64,000 nt of DNA, taken from Rhodobacteraceae bacterium IMCC1335. Its GTDB lineage: Bacteria; Pseudomonadota; Alphaproteobacteria; Rhodobacterales; Rhodobacteraceae. The notes under the pieces were generated by a model. It was not told the origin of the DNA. It was given only the letters and a program-made list of their open reading frames with translations, and ran no database searches. Below are positions 54,320 to 63,993 of the stretch, piece after piece. Numbering within the stretch: the first letter of the stretch is position 1; the number at the start of each line of letters is the position of its first letter. The stretch is from positions 186,001-250,000 of the forward strand of contig CP046864.1 in NCBI GenBank assembly GCA_039640495.1. The letters run 5' to 3'. The position numbers were made by a program, and so were the translations under genes.

Positions 54320-55411
54320 TTATTGGCCCATCCACGCTTGGTAACGCTCTTGCAATTCATCACCGTTATCCGCCCACCAATCAGGGTCAGCAACGATTGA
54401 ATCTGCCATCACGTCGGCGCGGTTTGGCATATGCTCTAGGATATTCACACCCGTGTTGAACCAAGGCTCACCGGCGGCGATAATATCCAAAGCGGATGTC
54501 CGCATTGGGCCATAATTGATCCAGCGTGCTTGTTCTGCTTGCGCAGTGGGAGAAGAGGCAAAGCCAGCAAAGTCAAGAGCTGCGTCCATGTTTGGAGCGC
54601 CGGACACGATGCCGATCCATTCTTCTTCCAGAACTTGACCATGCCAAATAGACACAAACTTTGTGCCGTCATTCAGGTTTGCGCCGCCCACACGGCCGTT
54701 ATAGGCCAATGACATTGAGACTTCACCGGAAGAAACCAGCTCAAGCGGTTTTGCGCCAGCAGACCAGAACACAACGTCATCTTTGATTGTGTCAAGCTTT
54801 GCAAAGGCACGGTCTGCACCCTCTTCAGTTTCAAGCGTTGAATAGATATCTTCTTTTGCAACACCATCGGCAAACAAGGCCATTTCTAGGATCGCGTTTG
54901 CCCATGTGTGAACGCCGCGCTTGCCAGGGAAAGTTGCAGTGTCAAAGAAATCCATGATTGTGTCTGGCTGTTCACCAGAAAAGGTGCCTTCATTATAGAA
55001 CGCTTGATATGTCCACCAAATTTGTGGGATCGCACATTTATTAGGACGCGGCACCATCAGGTCTTCATCCATGGTTTTGCCGTCAGCAGTTTTTACAAAG
55101 ATTTCATCTGGTACTTCGATGAACAGGCCTTCGTCACAGCCGGTACGGATTTGGTCGGGAAGAACGTCAACGATATCCCAAGTTACATTGCCGCTTTCAA
55201 CCTGTGTTCTGACTTCGCCCAAACCACCATTGTAGTTTTCCCAATGGATTGACTTGCCGGTTTTGGCTTCCCATGGCTCACCATAGGCTTTTTGCTGCGA
55301 CGCCGTGTAACCACCACCCCATGATGTTACGGTCAGGTCGGATGCTAGCGCGCCGGTCGCCGTCAATGCGATCGTTGCAGCAGCCATTTTAAACGTATTT
55401 GATAGCTTCAT
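54320..55411 (-). CDS. Periplasmic binding protein of Pot-type importer, ectoine locus
   Basis: 363 residues. Signal peptide MKLSNTFKMAAATIALTATGALA; mature DLTVTSWGGGYTASQQKAYGEPWEAKTG is of the PotD-like binding-protein family. AAGGAGAG is well placed before the ATG. Ectoine-binding proteins of other systems (EhuB, TeaA, UehA) belong to different families, so if this protein binds ectoine it would be a different solution. Flanked by hairpins on both sides (55432-55447 and 54268-54298). Confidence 0.88.
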   Translation of the reverse strand: MKLSNTFKMAAATIALTATGALASDLTVTSWGGGYTASQQKAYGEPWEAKTGKSIHWENYNGGLGEVRTQVESGNVTWDIVDVLPDQIRTGCDEGLFIEVPDEIFVKTADGKTMDEDLMVPRPNKCAIPQIWWTYQAFYNEGTFSGEQPDTIMDFFDTATFPGKRGVHTWANAILEMALFADGVAKEDIYSTLETEEGADRAFAKLDTIKDDVVFWSAGAKPLELVSSGEVSMSLAYNGRVGGANLNDGTKFVSIWHGQVLEEEWIGIVSGAPNMDAALDFAGFASSPTAQAEQARWINYGPMRTSALDIIAAGEPWFNTGVNILEHMPNRADVMADSIVADPDWWADNGDELQERYQAWMGQ

Positions 55412-55431
55412 TTATACTCTCCTTGTTGGTT

Positions 55432-55447
55432 CCCCGGTTCGCCGGGG
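55432..55447 (-). other. GC hairpin between ATPase and binding-protein genes
   Basis: CCCCGG and CCGGGG around a TTCG/CGAA tetraloop, 16 bases, in the 76-base gap. It has no T-run on the minus strand and probably sets mRNA stability or separates expression of the ATPase and binding protein. Confidence 0.5.
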
Positions 55448-55487
55448 TTTCTAATGTGAACGGCAAAAGCCTGCTCACAAATCTTCA

Positions 55488-56624
55488 TCATGCATCAAGC
55501 GCACGACAATCACTTACATCCCAGCTGACGGTGGTTTTTTCACCCACATTCAAATGCGTGTGGCCGGCTGAGTTGGCAACTTTCACAACGAAATCTTCGT
55601 TGCCCATAACGTTCATGCGGCAGCGGATATGGTCTCCAAGATAAATGAGTTCTTTGACCTCTGCATCAATCGCATTTGAGCCGTTATTTTGCCCCAATTG
55701 TACCCGCTCGGGGCGGATCGACAAAACCGTTTTTGTGCCCACGCCACCGCAATTAATCGCCAGCGCTTGGCCTTTTGAACCATTGCCATAATCAACGATG
55801 GCGGTGTCGCCTTTCAGCTCGGAAACGGTGGCTTCAATGCGATTATTTTCACCGATAAATTGTGCCACAAAGGCGTTTTCAGGCCGTTCGTACAGATCGC
55901 TTGGCGGCGCCAGCTGCTGGATAATGCCATCGTCAAACACTGCGATACGGTCTGACATGGTGAGCGCTTCGGATTGATCATGCGTCACATAAACAACGGT
56001 GACGCCAAGCCTGTCATGCAAATGTTTGATTTCAAATTGCATATGTTCGCGCAGCTGTTTGTCAAGCGCCCCCAAGGGTTCATCCATTAAGACCAGATCG
56101 GGTTCAAATACCAAAGAACGCGCCAGAGCAATCCGTTGCTGCTGTCCGCCAGAAAGCTGTGCGGGGCGGCGATTGCCAAAGGCGCTCATTTGCACCATGT
56201 CCAGCGCTTTTTTAACGTTGGCTTCCCGCTCTGATTTGCTCTGTCCGCGCACTTCTAAAGGAAAGGCCAGATTTTCGTTCACCGTCATATGCGGAAATAG
56301 CGCATAATTTTGAAACACCATGCCAATGCCACGCTTGTGAGGGGGGATGTTATTGATCGGTTTGCCTCCCAATAAAATCTCACCATGGGTGGCTGTTTCG
56401 AAACCGGCCAACATCATAAGGCAGGTTGTTTTGCCCGACCCAGAGGGCCCCAGCATCGTTAAAAATTCACCTTTGCCGACACTCAGGTTTAAATCTTTAA
56501 CAACTAGATTTTCTCCGTCATAACTTTTTTGTACTTTGGTGAATTCTACGAATCCCGTTTCGCCAGAGTGAGTTGTCAAAAGGCACCTACCAGTGTGAAT
56601 TGTTTCTCGGTTGGGATAATTCAA
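55488..56624 (-). CDS. ABC importer ATPase, PotA-like, ectoine locus
   Basis: 378 residues as drawn. Walker A GPSGSGKTT, signature LSGGQQQRIALARS, Walker B LVLMDEPLGALD, H-loop THDQSEALTMS, and a C-terminal TOBE domain from about residue 285. Family sequence begins near GFVEFTKVQKSYDG. No ATG fits: the drawn start is a TTG at 56624, and another TTG at 56579 (LTTHSGETGF) is equally possible, giving about 363 residues. First gene of the importer/ectoine cluster, divergent from the HDAC-like gene across an A/T-rich 193-base gap in which I see no clear operator. Confidence 0.87.
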   Translation of the reverse strand: MNYPNRETIHTGRCLLTTHSGETGFVEFTKVQKSYDGENLVVKDLNLSVGKGEFLTMLGPSGSGKTTCLMMLAGFETATHGEILLGGKPINNIPPHKRGIGMVFQNYALFPHMTVNENLAFPLEVRGQSKSEREANVKKALDMVQMSAFGNRRPAQLSGGQQQRIALARSLVFEPDLVLMDEPLGALDKQLREHMQFEIKHLHDRLGVTVVYVTHDQSEALTMSDRIAVFDDGIIQQLAPPSDLYERPENAFVAQFIGENNRIEATVSELKGDTAIVDYGNGSKGQALAINCGGVGTKTVLSIRPERVQLGQNNGSNAIDAEVKELIYLGDHIRCRMNVMGNEDFVVKVANSAGHTHLNVGEKTTVSWDVSDCRALDA

Positions 56625-56817
56625 ACATATGGTTATAGATATGGCAATAGACAGCGCTTTTTAGGTCAAAAACGACATTGGCGTTGCGCATGAGCGTTTT
56701 TGCAGTTGATTGACGAGCCAATTTAAACGGAGTGTTGGGATGATTCTGCCTTGCTGTTGCCATTTTTTTTTCAATAAAATGTCGCAAATACGATAATTCC
56801 AAAAAGCGATTAAAATT

Positions 56818-57750
56818 ATGTCTTCAACCACTCTTCTGATCACGCATCCTGATTGCCTCGGCCATGAAACACCGCCAGGCCATCCGGAACAAATAGCCCG
56901 GTTAGAGGTAGTGTTAGAGGAGCTTAAGCGTTTGCCCGTGGCGTTTTTGTCAGCACCTTTGGCGCAAGAGGCCGATCTCTTGCGGCTGCATCCACAGCAA
57001 TATCTTGACGCGCTGCGCGCAGCGTCCCCGGTGCATGGCAACGCTGCGCTGGATGCAGATACGCATCTGTCGGCGGGTTCGTTGAAGGCGGCTTATCGGG
57101 CGGCCGGCGGCGTTTTATTGGCTGTCGATCAGGTTCTATCGGGCGCTGCGCAAAACGCTTTTGTGGCCACGCGCCCGCCTGGACATCACGCTGAAACCGC
57201 CAAAGCGATGGGGTTTTGCCTTTTTGGCAATGCTGCTTTGGGGGCAAAATATGCGCTAGATCGATATGGATTGCAGCGCGTGGCTGTGGTGGATTTTGAT
57301 GTGCATCACGGCAATGGCACGCAGGATCTGCTTTGGGAGGAACCGCGCGCTTTGTTTGTCAGCACGCATCAGATGCCACTTTGGCCAGGTAGCGGTGCGC
57401 CGGACGAGAAAGGTGCGTTTGACAATATTATGAACCTGCCGCTAGCGCCTGAAACCGATGGGCAAGCGATGCGGACGCTGTATCGCCAATCCGTCTTGCC
57501 GCATTTGCGGGCGTTCCAGCCCGATTTGCTGATTATTTCAGCCGGGTTTGACGCGCATTCTTCGGATCCTTTGGCGCAATTAAACTGGCGCGTTGAAGAT
57601 TTTGCGTGGCTCACGCAGGAATTATGCGCTTTGGCGGCAGAACTCTGCCAAGGACGGGTGGTCTCGGTGCTCGAAGGCGGCTATGATTTGCCTGCTTTGG
57701 CTGCATCGGCCAAAGCCCATGTTGAAAAATTATTGGAGGCGACAAAATGA
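56818..57750 (+). CDS. Histone-deacetylase-family amidohydrolase
   Basis: 310 residues. Zinc- and active-site motifs of class II HDAC/acetylpolyamine amidohydrolase enzymes: TRPPGHHAET, MGFCLFGNAALGAKYAL, VDFDVHHGNGTQD and ISAGFDAHSSDPL. Bacterial members deacetylate acetylpolyamines, acetoin-related proteins or other acetyl-amides. It begins a run with xseB, ispA and dxs, an order I recall as conserved in Rhodobacterales, so it is probably not specific to the adjacent ectoine locus, although an acetyl-amide hydrolase next to polyamine/ectoine genes is suggestive. No Shine-Dalgarno site is evident at the ATG. Confidence 0.87.
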   Translation: MSSTTLLITHPDCLGHETPPGHPEQIARLEVVLEELKRLPVAFLSAPLAQEADLLRLHPQQYLDALRAASPVHGNAALDADTHLSAGSLKAAYRAAGGVLLAVDQVLSGAAQNAFVATRPPGHHAETAKAMGFCLFGNAALGAKYALDRYGLQRVAVVDFDVHHGNGTQDLLWEEPRALFVSTHQMPLWPGSGAPDEKGAFDNIMNLPLAPETDGQAMRTLYRQSVLPHLRAFQPDLLIISAGFDAHSSDPLAQLNWRVEDFAWLTQELCALAAELCQGRVVSVLEGGYDLPALAASAKAHVEKLLEATK

Positions 57751-57989
57751 GCCAAACCCCTGTAGATCAAATGAGTTTTGAACAAGCAATGGCCGAACTT
57801 GAGCAGGTGGTTGGTCAGCTTGAGCGCGGGGATGTTGCCTTAGAGCAATCAATTCAGCTTTATGAACGCGGGGCTGAGTTGAAAAAACGCTGCGCGGATA
57901 AATTGAAAGAAGCCGAAGAAAAAGTGAATGCAATCACTTTAGACGCCAATGGCGCCGCCAGCGGCACCACTGCCGTTCCCGATCTTTGA
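57747..57989 (+). CDS. xseB: Exodeoxyribonuclease VII small subunit
   Basis: 80 residues, the normal size. MSFEQAMAELEQVVGQLERGDVALEQSIQLYERG followed by LKKRCADKLKEAEEKV is the family's helical core. It joins XseA to degrade single-stranded DNA. It overlaps the HDAC-like stop by ATGA and the ispA ATG shares the last base of its stop (TGATG). xseA is not in the window. Confidence 0.94.
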   Translation: MSQTPVDQMSFEQAMAELEQVVGQLERGDVALEQSIQLYERGAELKKRCADKLKEAEEKVNAITLDANGAASGTTAVPDL

Positions 57990-58858
57990 TGTTTCGCGCC
58001 GCACTTGAGGCCAACGCTGCGCATGTCCAAGCGCATTTGGATCAGCAATTGGCCTTGCTTAAAACCTCAGAGGTGACCAAAGCGATGGCCTATAGCCTGC
58101 AAGGGGGAAAGCGTCTGCGGGCGTTTTTGGTCATGCAGAGCGCGGCGCTGTTCGATATTGGCCCCAGCCAGGCCATTTGGCCCGCTTGCGCCATTGAAGC
58201 GGTGCATGCCTATTCCCTAGTGCATGATGATCTGCCTTGCATGGATGACGATGATCTGCGCCGCGGCAAACCAACGGTGCATAAGGCCTGGGATCAGGCC
58301 ACGGCCGTTTTAGCAGGTGATGCGCTGCACGCTTTTGGCTTCGAGCTCAGTTTAAACCCGCAGGCCAGCCCTGATCCGGCGATTCGCGCGGATCTGGCGC
58401 TGTCATTGGCGCAAGCCGGGGGCGCACAGGGTATGGTTTTGGGGCAGGCTTTGGATATCGCAGCCGAAACTGCGGCCCAGCCTTTAATGCTTGAAGAAAT
58501 TATCGCGCTGCAACAGGGAAAAACCGGCGCGTTGATTGCTTGGTCGGCAGAAGCCGGCGCGCGATTGGCAGCTGCGGATATCACGCCATTAACGGCCTAT
58601 GCCCGCGCAATCGGTTTGGCCTTTCAAATTGCTGATGACATTCTGGATATTGAGGGGGACCCGGAAAAAGCCGGCAAACGGTTGCAAAAAGATGAGGCGG
58701 CCGGCAAGGCGACATTCGTAACGTTGCTTGGTTTAGACGGTGCGAAGCGGCGCGCCAAAGCGCTGGTGGCCAGCGCCTGCGACGCATTGGCACCCTTTGG
58801 ATCTGAGGCAAACAGCTTGCAGCGCTGCGCCGAGTTCATTATTGCCCGCGACAATTAA
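57989..58858 (+). CDS. ispA: Farnesyl diphosphate synthase
   Basis: About 289 residues. The first aspartate-rich motif is HDDLPCMDDDDLRRG (DDx4D form for all-trans short-chain enzymes) and the second FQIADDILDIEGD. GGKRLRAFLV binds diphosphate. It condenses IPP with DMAPP and geranyl-PP to farnesyl-PP. Start is the ATG overlapping the xseB stop; a TTG one codon earlier is also in frame. It lies 17 bases before dxs. Confidence 0.94.
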   Translation: MFRAALEANAAHVQAHLDQQLALLKTSEVTKAMAYSLQGGKRLRAFLVMQSAALFDIGPSQAIWPACAIEAVHAYSLVHDDLPCMDDDDLRRGKPTVHKAWDQATAVLAGDALHAFGFELSLNPQASPDPAIRADLALSLAQAGGAQGMVLGQALDIAAETAAQPLMLEEIIALQQGKTGALIAWSAEAGARLAAADITPLTAYARAIGLAFQIADDILDIEGDPEKAGKRLQKDEAAGKATFVTLLGLDGAKRRAKALVASACDALAPFGSEANSLQRCAEFIIARDN

Positions 58859-58875
58859 CAAAGCGATAAGGCCAG

Positions 58876-60801
58876 ATGACTGAGCGCCCCTATACCCCTT
58901 TGCTGGATCAAGTGCATGAGCCGGCGGATCTAAATTCGTTCAGCGATGCTGAGTTGCGTCAATTGGCCGAGGAATTGCGCGCTGAAACCATTTCAGTTGT
59001 TTCCGAGACGGGGGGGCATTTGGGTGCTGGCTTGGGCGTGATTGAATTAACTGTGGCGCTGCACGCGGTGTTTCAGGCGCCCAAAGATAAGCTTATCTGG
59101 GATGTCAGCCATCAAAGTTATCCGCATAAGATCTTAACCGGTCGGCGTGCTAAGATGCGCAGCTTGCGCCAGAAAAATGGGATCAGCGGTTTCACCAAGC
59201 GCAGCGAAAGCCCCTATGATCCGTTTGGCGCCGCCCATTCCAGCACGTCGATCAGCGCAGCGTTGGGCTTTGCGGTTGCCGGGGATTTGGGCGGGCAAAG
59301 CGAGACTGGTCATGGGGATGCGATTGCGGTGATCGGCGATGGCGCGATGAGCGCGGGCATGGCTTACGAGGCGATGAACAATGCGGGCCATTTGAAGAAG
59401 CGGCTGATCGTGATTTTGAACGATAATGAAATGTCGATCGCGCCGCCCGTTGGTGCGCTGTCAACCTATTTGTCACAGCTATATTCTGGGGCACCCTTTC
59501 AAGATCTTAAAGATGTGGCAAAAGGCGCGATAAGTTTTCTGCCCGAGCCTTTTCGCGAAGGCGCCAAACGGGCAAAAGATATGCTCAAAGGCATGGCCGT
59601 CGGGGGCACTTTGTTTGAAGCGTTGGGGTTTTCTTATCTGGGGCCTATCGATGGCCATGATCTGAATCAGTTGCTGCCAATTCTGCGCACTGTCCGGCAG
59701 CGAGCCGATGGGCCAATTTTACTGCATGTGATCACCCAAAAAGGCCGCGGCTACGGCCCTGCAGAACAGGCGCGCGATAAAGGCCATGCAACGGCAAAAT
59801 TTGATGTGATGACGGGCGCGCAGCAAAAAGCGGCGTCAAACGCACCCAGCTATACGAAAGTTTTTGCCGATAGCCTGCTGCGCGAAGCCGGTGAAGATCC
59901 CCGCATCTGCGCCGTCACAGCTGCGATGCCAGACGGAACTGGATTGAACTTATTTGCGCAGCGTTACCCGTCGCGCTGTTTTGATGTGGGCATTGCCGAA
60001 CAGCATGGGGTGACTTTTGCTGCCGGTTTGGCGGCTGGCGGTATGAAGCCGTTTTGCGCGATGTATTCTACCTTTTTACAACGCGGATATGATCAGATCG
60101 TGCATGATGTGGCGATCCAAAATCTGCCTGTGCGTTTCGCGATTGATCGCGCCGGTCTGGTGGGGGCAGATGGTGCTACGCATGCTGGCAGTTTTGATGT
60201 GGCCTATCTGAGCAATTTGCCCGGAATGGTGGTGATGGCGGCCGCGGATGAGGCTGAACTGGTGCATATGGTGGCCACAGCCGCCGCCTATGATGCGGGG
60301 CCGATTGCTTTTCGTTATCCGCGTGGAGATGGCCAAGGCGTCGAGTTGCCCGAACGCGGAACGGTGTTGGAAATTGGCAAAGGCCGGCATATTCAAGCAG
60401 GCAACCGCGTGGCGATTTTGTCTTTTGGCACGCGGTTGGGCGAAGTGATCAAGGCGGCTGAACTTTTAAACGCGCAGGGCATCACCCCCACCATCGCCGA
60501 TGCGCGCTTTGCCAAACCGCTGGATCAGGCGCTTATTTTATCTTTGGCAGAAGACCATGAGGCGTTTATCACCGTTGAGGAAGGCGCTATTGGTGGTTTT
60601 GGCTCGCATGTTATGCAGTTGCTTGCCGATCACGGCGTTTTTGATGCGGGCTTAAAATTCCGCTCAATGGTGTTTCCTGATGAGTTTATTGATCAGGCAA
60701 GCCCGACGGATATGTATAACACGGCTGGTTTAAACGCGCAGCATATCGCCGAAAAAGTCATGGGTTTGTTGCAGCAGAAAAAAGCTATTGCGCAGGGTTA
60801 A
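58876..60801 (+). CDS. dxs: 1-deoxy-D-xylulose-5-phosphate synthase
   Basis: 641 residues. ThDP-binding [19 protein letters not shown]-terminal [15 protein letters not shown], catalytic-histidine region of transketolases ([16 protein letters not shown]), and C-terminal transketolase domain with [18 protein letters not shown]. It condenses pyruvate and glyceraldehyde-3-phosphate in the first step of the MEP pathway, matched here by ispA. Full length. Confidence 0.96.
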   Translation: MTERPYTPLLDQVHEPADLNSFSDAELRQLAEELRAETISVVSETGGHLGAGLGVIELTVALHAVFQAPKDKLIWDVSHQSYPHKILTGRRAKMRSLRQKNGISGFTKRSESPYDPFGAAHSSTSISAALGFAVAGDLGGQSETGHGDAIAVIGDGAMSAGMAYEAMNNAGHLKKRLIVILNDNEMSIAPPVGALSTYLSQLYSGAPFQDLKDVAKGAISFLPEPFREGAKRAKDMLKGMAVGGTLFEALGFSYLGPIDGHDLNQLLPILRTVRQRADGPILLHVITQKGRGYGPAEQARDKGHATAKFDVMTGAQQKAASNAPSYTKVFADSLLREAGEDPRICAVTAAMPDGTGLNLFAQRYPSRCFDVGIAEQHGVTFAAGLAAGGMKPFCAMYSTFLQRGYDQIVHDVAIQNLPVRFAIDRAGLVGADGATHAGSFDVAYLSNLPGMVVMAAADEAELVHMVATAAAYDAGPIAFRYPRGDGQGVELPERGTVLEIGKGRHIQAGNRVAILSFGTRLGEVIKAAELLNAQGITPTIADARFAKPLDQALILSLAEDHEAFITVEEGAIGGFGSHVMQLLADHGVFDAGLKFRSMVFPDEFIDQASPTDMYNTAGLNAQHIAEKVMGLLQQKKAIAQG

Positions 60802-61129
60802 ACCGACGCGTCCTGCCTGTTTTATACTGAAACGAAAAAACCGTTTGCAGGTCTAAAGCATTGGCCGCATCTGGTTCGAGAGAATTTCAAAATTCCCAAA
60901 ACTCTGCTTGGGATGGATGGCGTTGACTTAAAACGGCCAAACCTTTGTAAAGAGGGCCGGCGCCGGTCTGGTTGAAAGGATTTCAGCTTTTTTAAAATAT
61001 TTTCTGAACGGCTATGAAAAGGAAGTTATGCGCCCTCTTTATCCGCCGTGGTGAAGCCTGGCGGCGTGGGCGTAAAAGCCGCGTTGATAAACGGCTATCT
61101 TCCATGGCGTCTTTGCGAGCGCCGTTCAG
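60802..61129. other. 328-base gap without a recognisable gene
   Basis: Between dxs and the convergent SDR-like gene. I see no open frame with family sequence, no tRNA shape and no clean intrinsic terminator. A bulged stem CTG-AAACG/CGTTT-G-CAG with an A-rich loop lies near 60828-60850, just after dxs. A palindrome CCGGCGCCGG lies near 60958. It may hold a small RNA or remnants of a lost gene; nothing firmer can be said. Confidence 0.5.
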
Positions 61130-61996
61130 TTACGATTGGTTGTTGGTTTCTTCTTCCAACAAGGCGGGCAAACCGTCACGATAGCTGGGATAAAGCAGGT
61201 TTACACCAAGCTCGGTTTTAATGCGATGGTTGCGAACTTTTTTGCTTTCGGCGTAAAAACTGCGCGCCATCGGGCTTAGATCGGCCTTTTCAAACGCGAT
61301 TTCCGGCGGCAAAGGCGTGTTCAGCAAGGCGGCCGCATGTCCGATCACGTCTTGTGGAGGGGCCGGATCATCATCGCATACGTTATAGATCGCGCCAGGA
61401 TTGGGCGAGTGCAGCGAGGCTTTTAACACTTGTGCAATATCGGCCACATGGATGCGGCTGAAGATTTGTTTGGGTTTTACAATGCGCTGGGCTGTGCCTT
61501 GGCGCACCTTTGAAAACGGGCCCCGGTCAGGGCCATAAATTCCGGCCAAACGAAAAATATGCAAAGGCAAATCTGGTATTGCCCGCCAGGCCTGCTCGGC
61601 GTTTAAACGCAGCTTGCCCCGGCGGGTCGACGGGGTAAGAGGCGTGGTTTCATCGACCCAATTGCCCGCATGATCGCCATAGACGCCCGTGGTGGATAAA
61701 TAACCTAGCCAGTCCAGTTTAGGCCCCTGTTTTTTAAAGAAAGACGAAAACCGGCCCAGAACCGGATCTCCCTGCGCCTCGGGCCCGGCTGAAATCAAAA
61801 CCGCGTCTGCACGCGCCAAAGCGGCGTCGATATCGGGGCTGTCCCAAAGCAGAGGGGTAACGTTGTTTTGGCGCATCTGCTCTTGCTTTTCAGGCTTGCG
61901 GGTGGTGCCCGTAATGGTCCAATCTGCTTTGGGTAGCATGCGTGAAAGCGCTTGCGCCGTATATCCATGTCCGAATGAAAAAAGATGTTTCTGCAT
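61130..61996 (-). CDS. NAD(P)-dependent epimerase/SDR-family protein, YeeZ-like
   Basis: 288 residues. A shortened Rossmann start LFSFGHGYTAQALSRML replaces the classic GxxGxxG, as in the YeeZ group. STTGVYGDHAGNWVDE carries the YxxxK-like region in modified form (no clear active-site lysine at i+4), and FRLAGIYGPDRGP and RIHVADIAQVL are family motifs. Sugar-nucleotide or other small-molecule substrate unknown. Divergent from the methyltransferase. Confidence 0.8.
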   Translation of the reverse strand: MQKHLFSFGHGYTAQALSRMLPKADWTITGTTRKPEKQEQMRQNNVTPLLWDSPDIDAALARADAVLISAGPEAQGDPVLGRFSSFFKKQGPKLDWLGYLSTTGVYGDHAGNWVDETTPLTPSTRRGKLRLNAEQAWRAIPDLPLHIFRLAGIYGPDRGPFSKVRQGTAQRIVKPKQIFSRIHVADIAQVLKASLHSPNPGAIYNVCDDDPAPPQDVIGHAAALLNTPLPPEIAFEKADLSPMARSFYAESKKVRNHRIKTELGVNLLYPSYRDGLPALLEEETNNQS

Positions 61997-62084
61997 AGGC
62001 TATTTGCCCATGTTCGCGCAAAGCCTGCAAGCGGCTTTGATAATTTTGCTTGATTTTTCACAACCGTCCTGCTGCACTGGCTGG

Positions 62085-62720
62085 ATGAGTGAAAAAGATC
62101 CTGATTTAGAAGCGGCTTATGCCCTGTCTGGCGCCGAAGAAAACAGGGCGCTCTATGCGCGTTGGGCGCCCGATTATGATCGAGGCTTTGCGGCGGATAT
62201 GGATTATATCTTACCCCAACACGTGGCATTATATTTTAGTAGGTTTGATTCTGAGGGGCCCGTTATAGATGTCGGGGCGGGCACCGGCTTGCTGGGCGTT
62301 TGTTTAGCGGATCAGGGTGCTGGCCCAATTGATGCGCTGGATCTTTCGTCTGAAATGCTTGAGGTTGCGCGACAAAAGAATATCTATCGCGATTTGATTG
62401 CAGCGGATTTACTTCAAGCTTTGCCGCTGCCGGCCGCGCATTATGGCGCGGTGGTCAGCGCGGGTACATTTACCAATGGTCATTTGGGCCCGGATGTTCT
62501 GGATGCGCTTATAGACCTGGGCAAACCCTCGGCGTTGTTTGTCGTTTCCATCAATGCCGCGCATTGGCAAAGCCAAAGCTTTGCGAAAAAATTTTCCACC
62601 CTGGCCGGCGTAATTTCGGATTTAAAAGTTTTTGAGGTGCCCATTTACGGCGCGCAGGCACGCGGGTCGCATAGGGCTGATCTTGCAAAGATTGCGGTTT
62701 TTCGGCGGGCGGCGCCATAG
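62085..62720 (+). CDS. SAM-dependent methyltransferase
   Basis: 211 residues, class I fold. GPVIDVGAGTGLLGVCLADQG is motif I, ALDLSSEMLEVARQK motif II, and VVSAGTFTNGHLG the later strand. ALYARWAPDYDRGFAADMDY at the N terminus is typical of small-molecule methyltransferases. The ATG at 62085 is chosen by family similarity; the open frame to 61863 overlaps the divergent SDR-like gene. It has no evident Shine-Dalgarno site. Substrate unknown. Confidence 0.8.
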   Translation: MSEKDPDLEAAYALSGAEENRALYARWAPDYDRGFAADMDYILPQHVALYFSRFDSEGPVIDVGAGTGLLGVCLADQGAGPIDALDLSSEMLEVARQKNIYRDLIAADLLQALPLPAAHYGAVVSAGTFTNGHLGPDVLDALIDLGKPSALFVVSINAAHWQSQSFAKKFSTLAGVISDLKVFEVPIYGAQARGSHRADLAKIAVFRRAAP

Positions 62721-62811
62721 CTAGGAATTTGTATGATAAGTGACGGAACGTTTTGGCTGACAGGTCGCGTTTTGGCTTTTAGCACTACGGGAAAGATAAC
62801 AGAGGTGGAAG

Positions 62812-63993
62812 ATGAACGAGATTGTGATTTTAGACGGCGCACGCACCGCAATTGGAACTTTTGGCGGGATGTTGGCCGGAACCTCTCCCATAGAATTGGC
62901 AACGGTTGTGAGCAAAGCGGCGCTGGAAAGATCCGGGGTTGAGGGCGCACAAATTGGCCAGGTTGTCTTTGGTCATGTGATCAATACGGAACCTAAAGAT
63001 ATGTATTTAAGCCGCGTTGCCGCCCTACAGGCTGGTGTGTCTGAAACGACAGCGGCAATGAATGTGAACCGGCTTTGCGGATCCGGGGCGCAAGCGATTG
63101 TTTCGGTTATTCAATCTTTGATGCTGGGGGATGCCGATTTTGGATTGGCTGGCGGTGCAGAAAATATGAGCCGCTCTCCGTTTATTTTGCAGGATCAGCG
63201 TTGGGGGGCAAAAATGGGCGATATCCGTACGTTGGATATGATGCTTGGGGCGCTGAATTGTCCTTTTGGCACCGGTCATATGGGCGTTACGGCGGAAAAT
63301 GTGGCCGCAGAGCATGATATTTCAAGGGCACAACAAGATGCGTTTGCGATGACCAGCCAAACCCGCGCGGCTGCGGCCATCCGTGATGGGCGTTTTGAAG
63401 ATCAGATCACCCCGGTATCGGTGAAAGTGAAGCGCGATAAGGTTGATTTTATTTGCGATGAACACCCCAAACAGACGGATGAGGCCGCTTTGGCCGGATT
63501 GCGCCCGGTGTTCCAAAAAGATGGTTCGGTGACGGCGGGCAATGCGTCGGGGATCAATGATGGCGCCGCTGCTTTGGTTTTGGCGCAAGCCTCCGCTGCG
63601 CAAATGGCAGGGCTACGCCCGCGGGCGCGGGTATTGGGATATGCGCATGCGGGTGTGCGCCCCGAGGTGATGGGGATTGGGCCCATACCCGCCGTGCAAA
63701 ACCTATTGCAGAAAACTGGTCTGACCGTTGAAGATTTTGATGTGATTGAATCCAACGAAGCTTTTGCAGCGCAGGCTTTGGCGGTTAATAAAGCCTTGGG
63801 GCTGAATGCGGCGCGGGTGAACCCCAATGGCGGCGCGATCGCGCTAGGCCATCCGGTTGGCGCCACTGGCGCGATTTTGGTGATAAAAGCTTTGCATGAG
63901 CTGGAACGCACCCAATCAAACCGCGCCTTGATCACCATGTGTATCGGGGGTGGTCAGGGGATCGCTTTGGCCATCGAGCGGATTGCGGCCTAA
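62812..63993 (+). CDS. Acetyl-CoA acetyltransferase (beta-ketothiolase)
   Basis: 393 residues, complete. Acyl-accepting cysteine in VNRLCGSGAQAI, NEAFAAQALAVN, GGAIALGHPVGATGA and the final TMCIGGGQGIAL with the second catalytic cysteine are all intact, unlike the thiolase-like gene at the window's left edge. It condenses two acetyl-CoA or cleaves 3-oxoacyl-CoA; biosynthetic PhaA/BktB type is likely but phaB or phaC is not in view. GAGGTGG precedes the ATG. Confidence 0.93.
   Translation: MNEIVILDGARTAIGTFGGMLAGTSPIELATVVSKAALERSGVEGAQIGQVVFGHVINTEPKDMYLSRVAALQAGVSETTAAMNVNRLCGSGAQAIVSVIQSLMLGDADFGLAGGAENMSRSPFILQDQRWGAKMGDIRTLDMMLGALNCPFGTGHMGVTAENVAAEHDISRAQQDAFAMTSQTRAAAAIRDGRFEDQITPVSVKVKRDKVDFICDEHPKQTDEAALAGLRPVFQKDGSVTAGNASGINDGAAALVLAQASAAQMAGLRPRARVLGYAHAGVRPEVMGIGPIPAVQNLLQKTGLTVEDFDVIESNEAFAAQALAVNKALGLNAARVNPNGGAIALGHPVGATGAILVIKALHELERTQSNRALITMCIGGGQGIALAIERIAA

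Noticed and set aside
56587..56802. A 71-codon minus-strand frame upstream of the ectoine-locus ATPase
   Set aside because: It overlaps the ATPase N terminus in another frame and lies in an A/T-rich divergent promoter region; no family sequence or good ribosome binding site.
61863..62084. Upstream extension of the methyltransferase
   Set aside because: It runs antisense over the start of the divergent SDR-like gene, and the family N terminus begins at about 62085.
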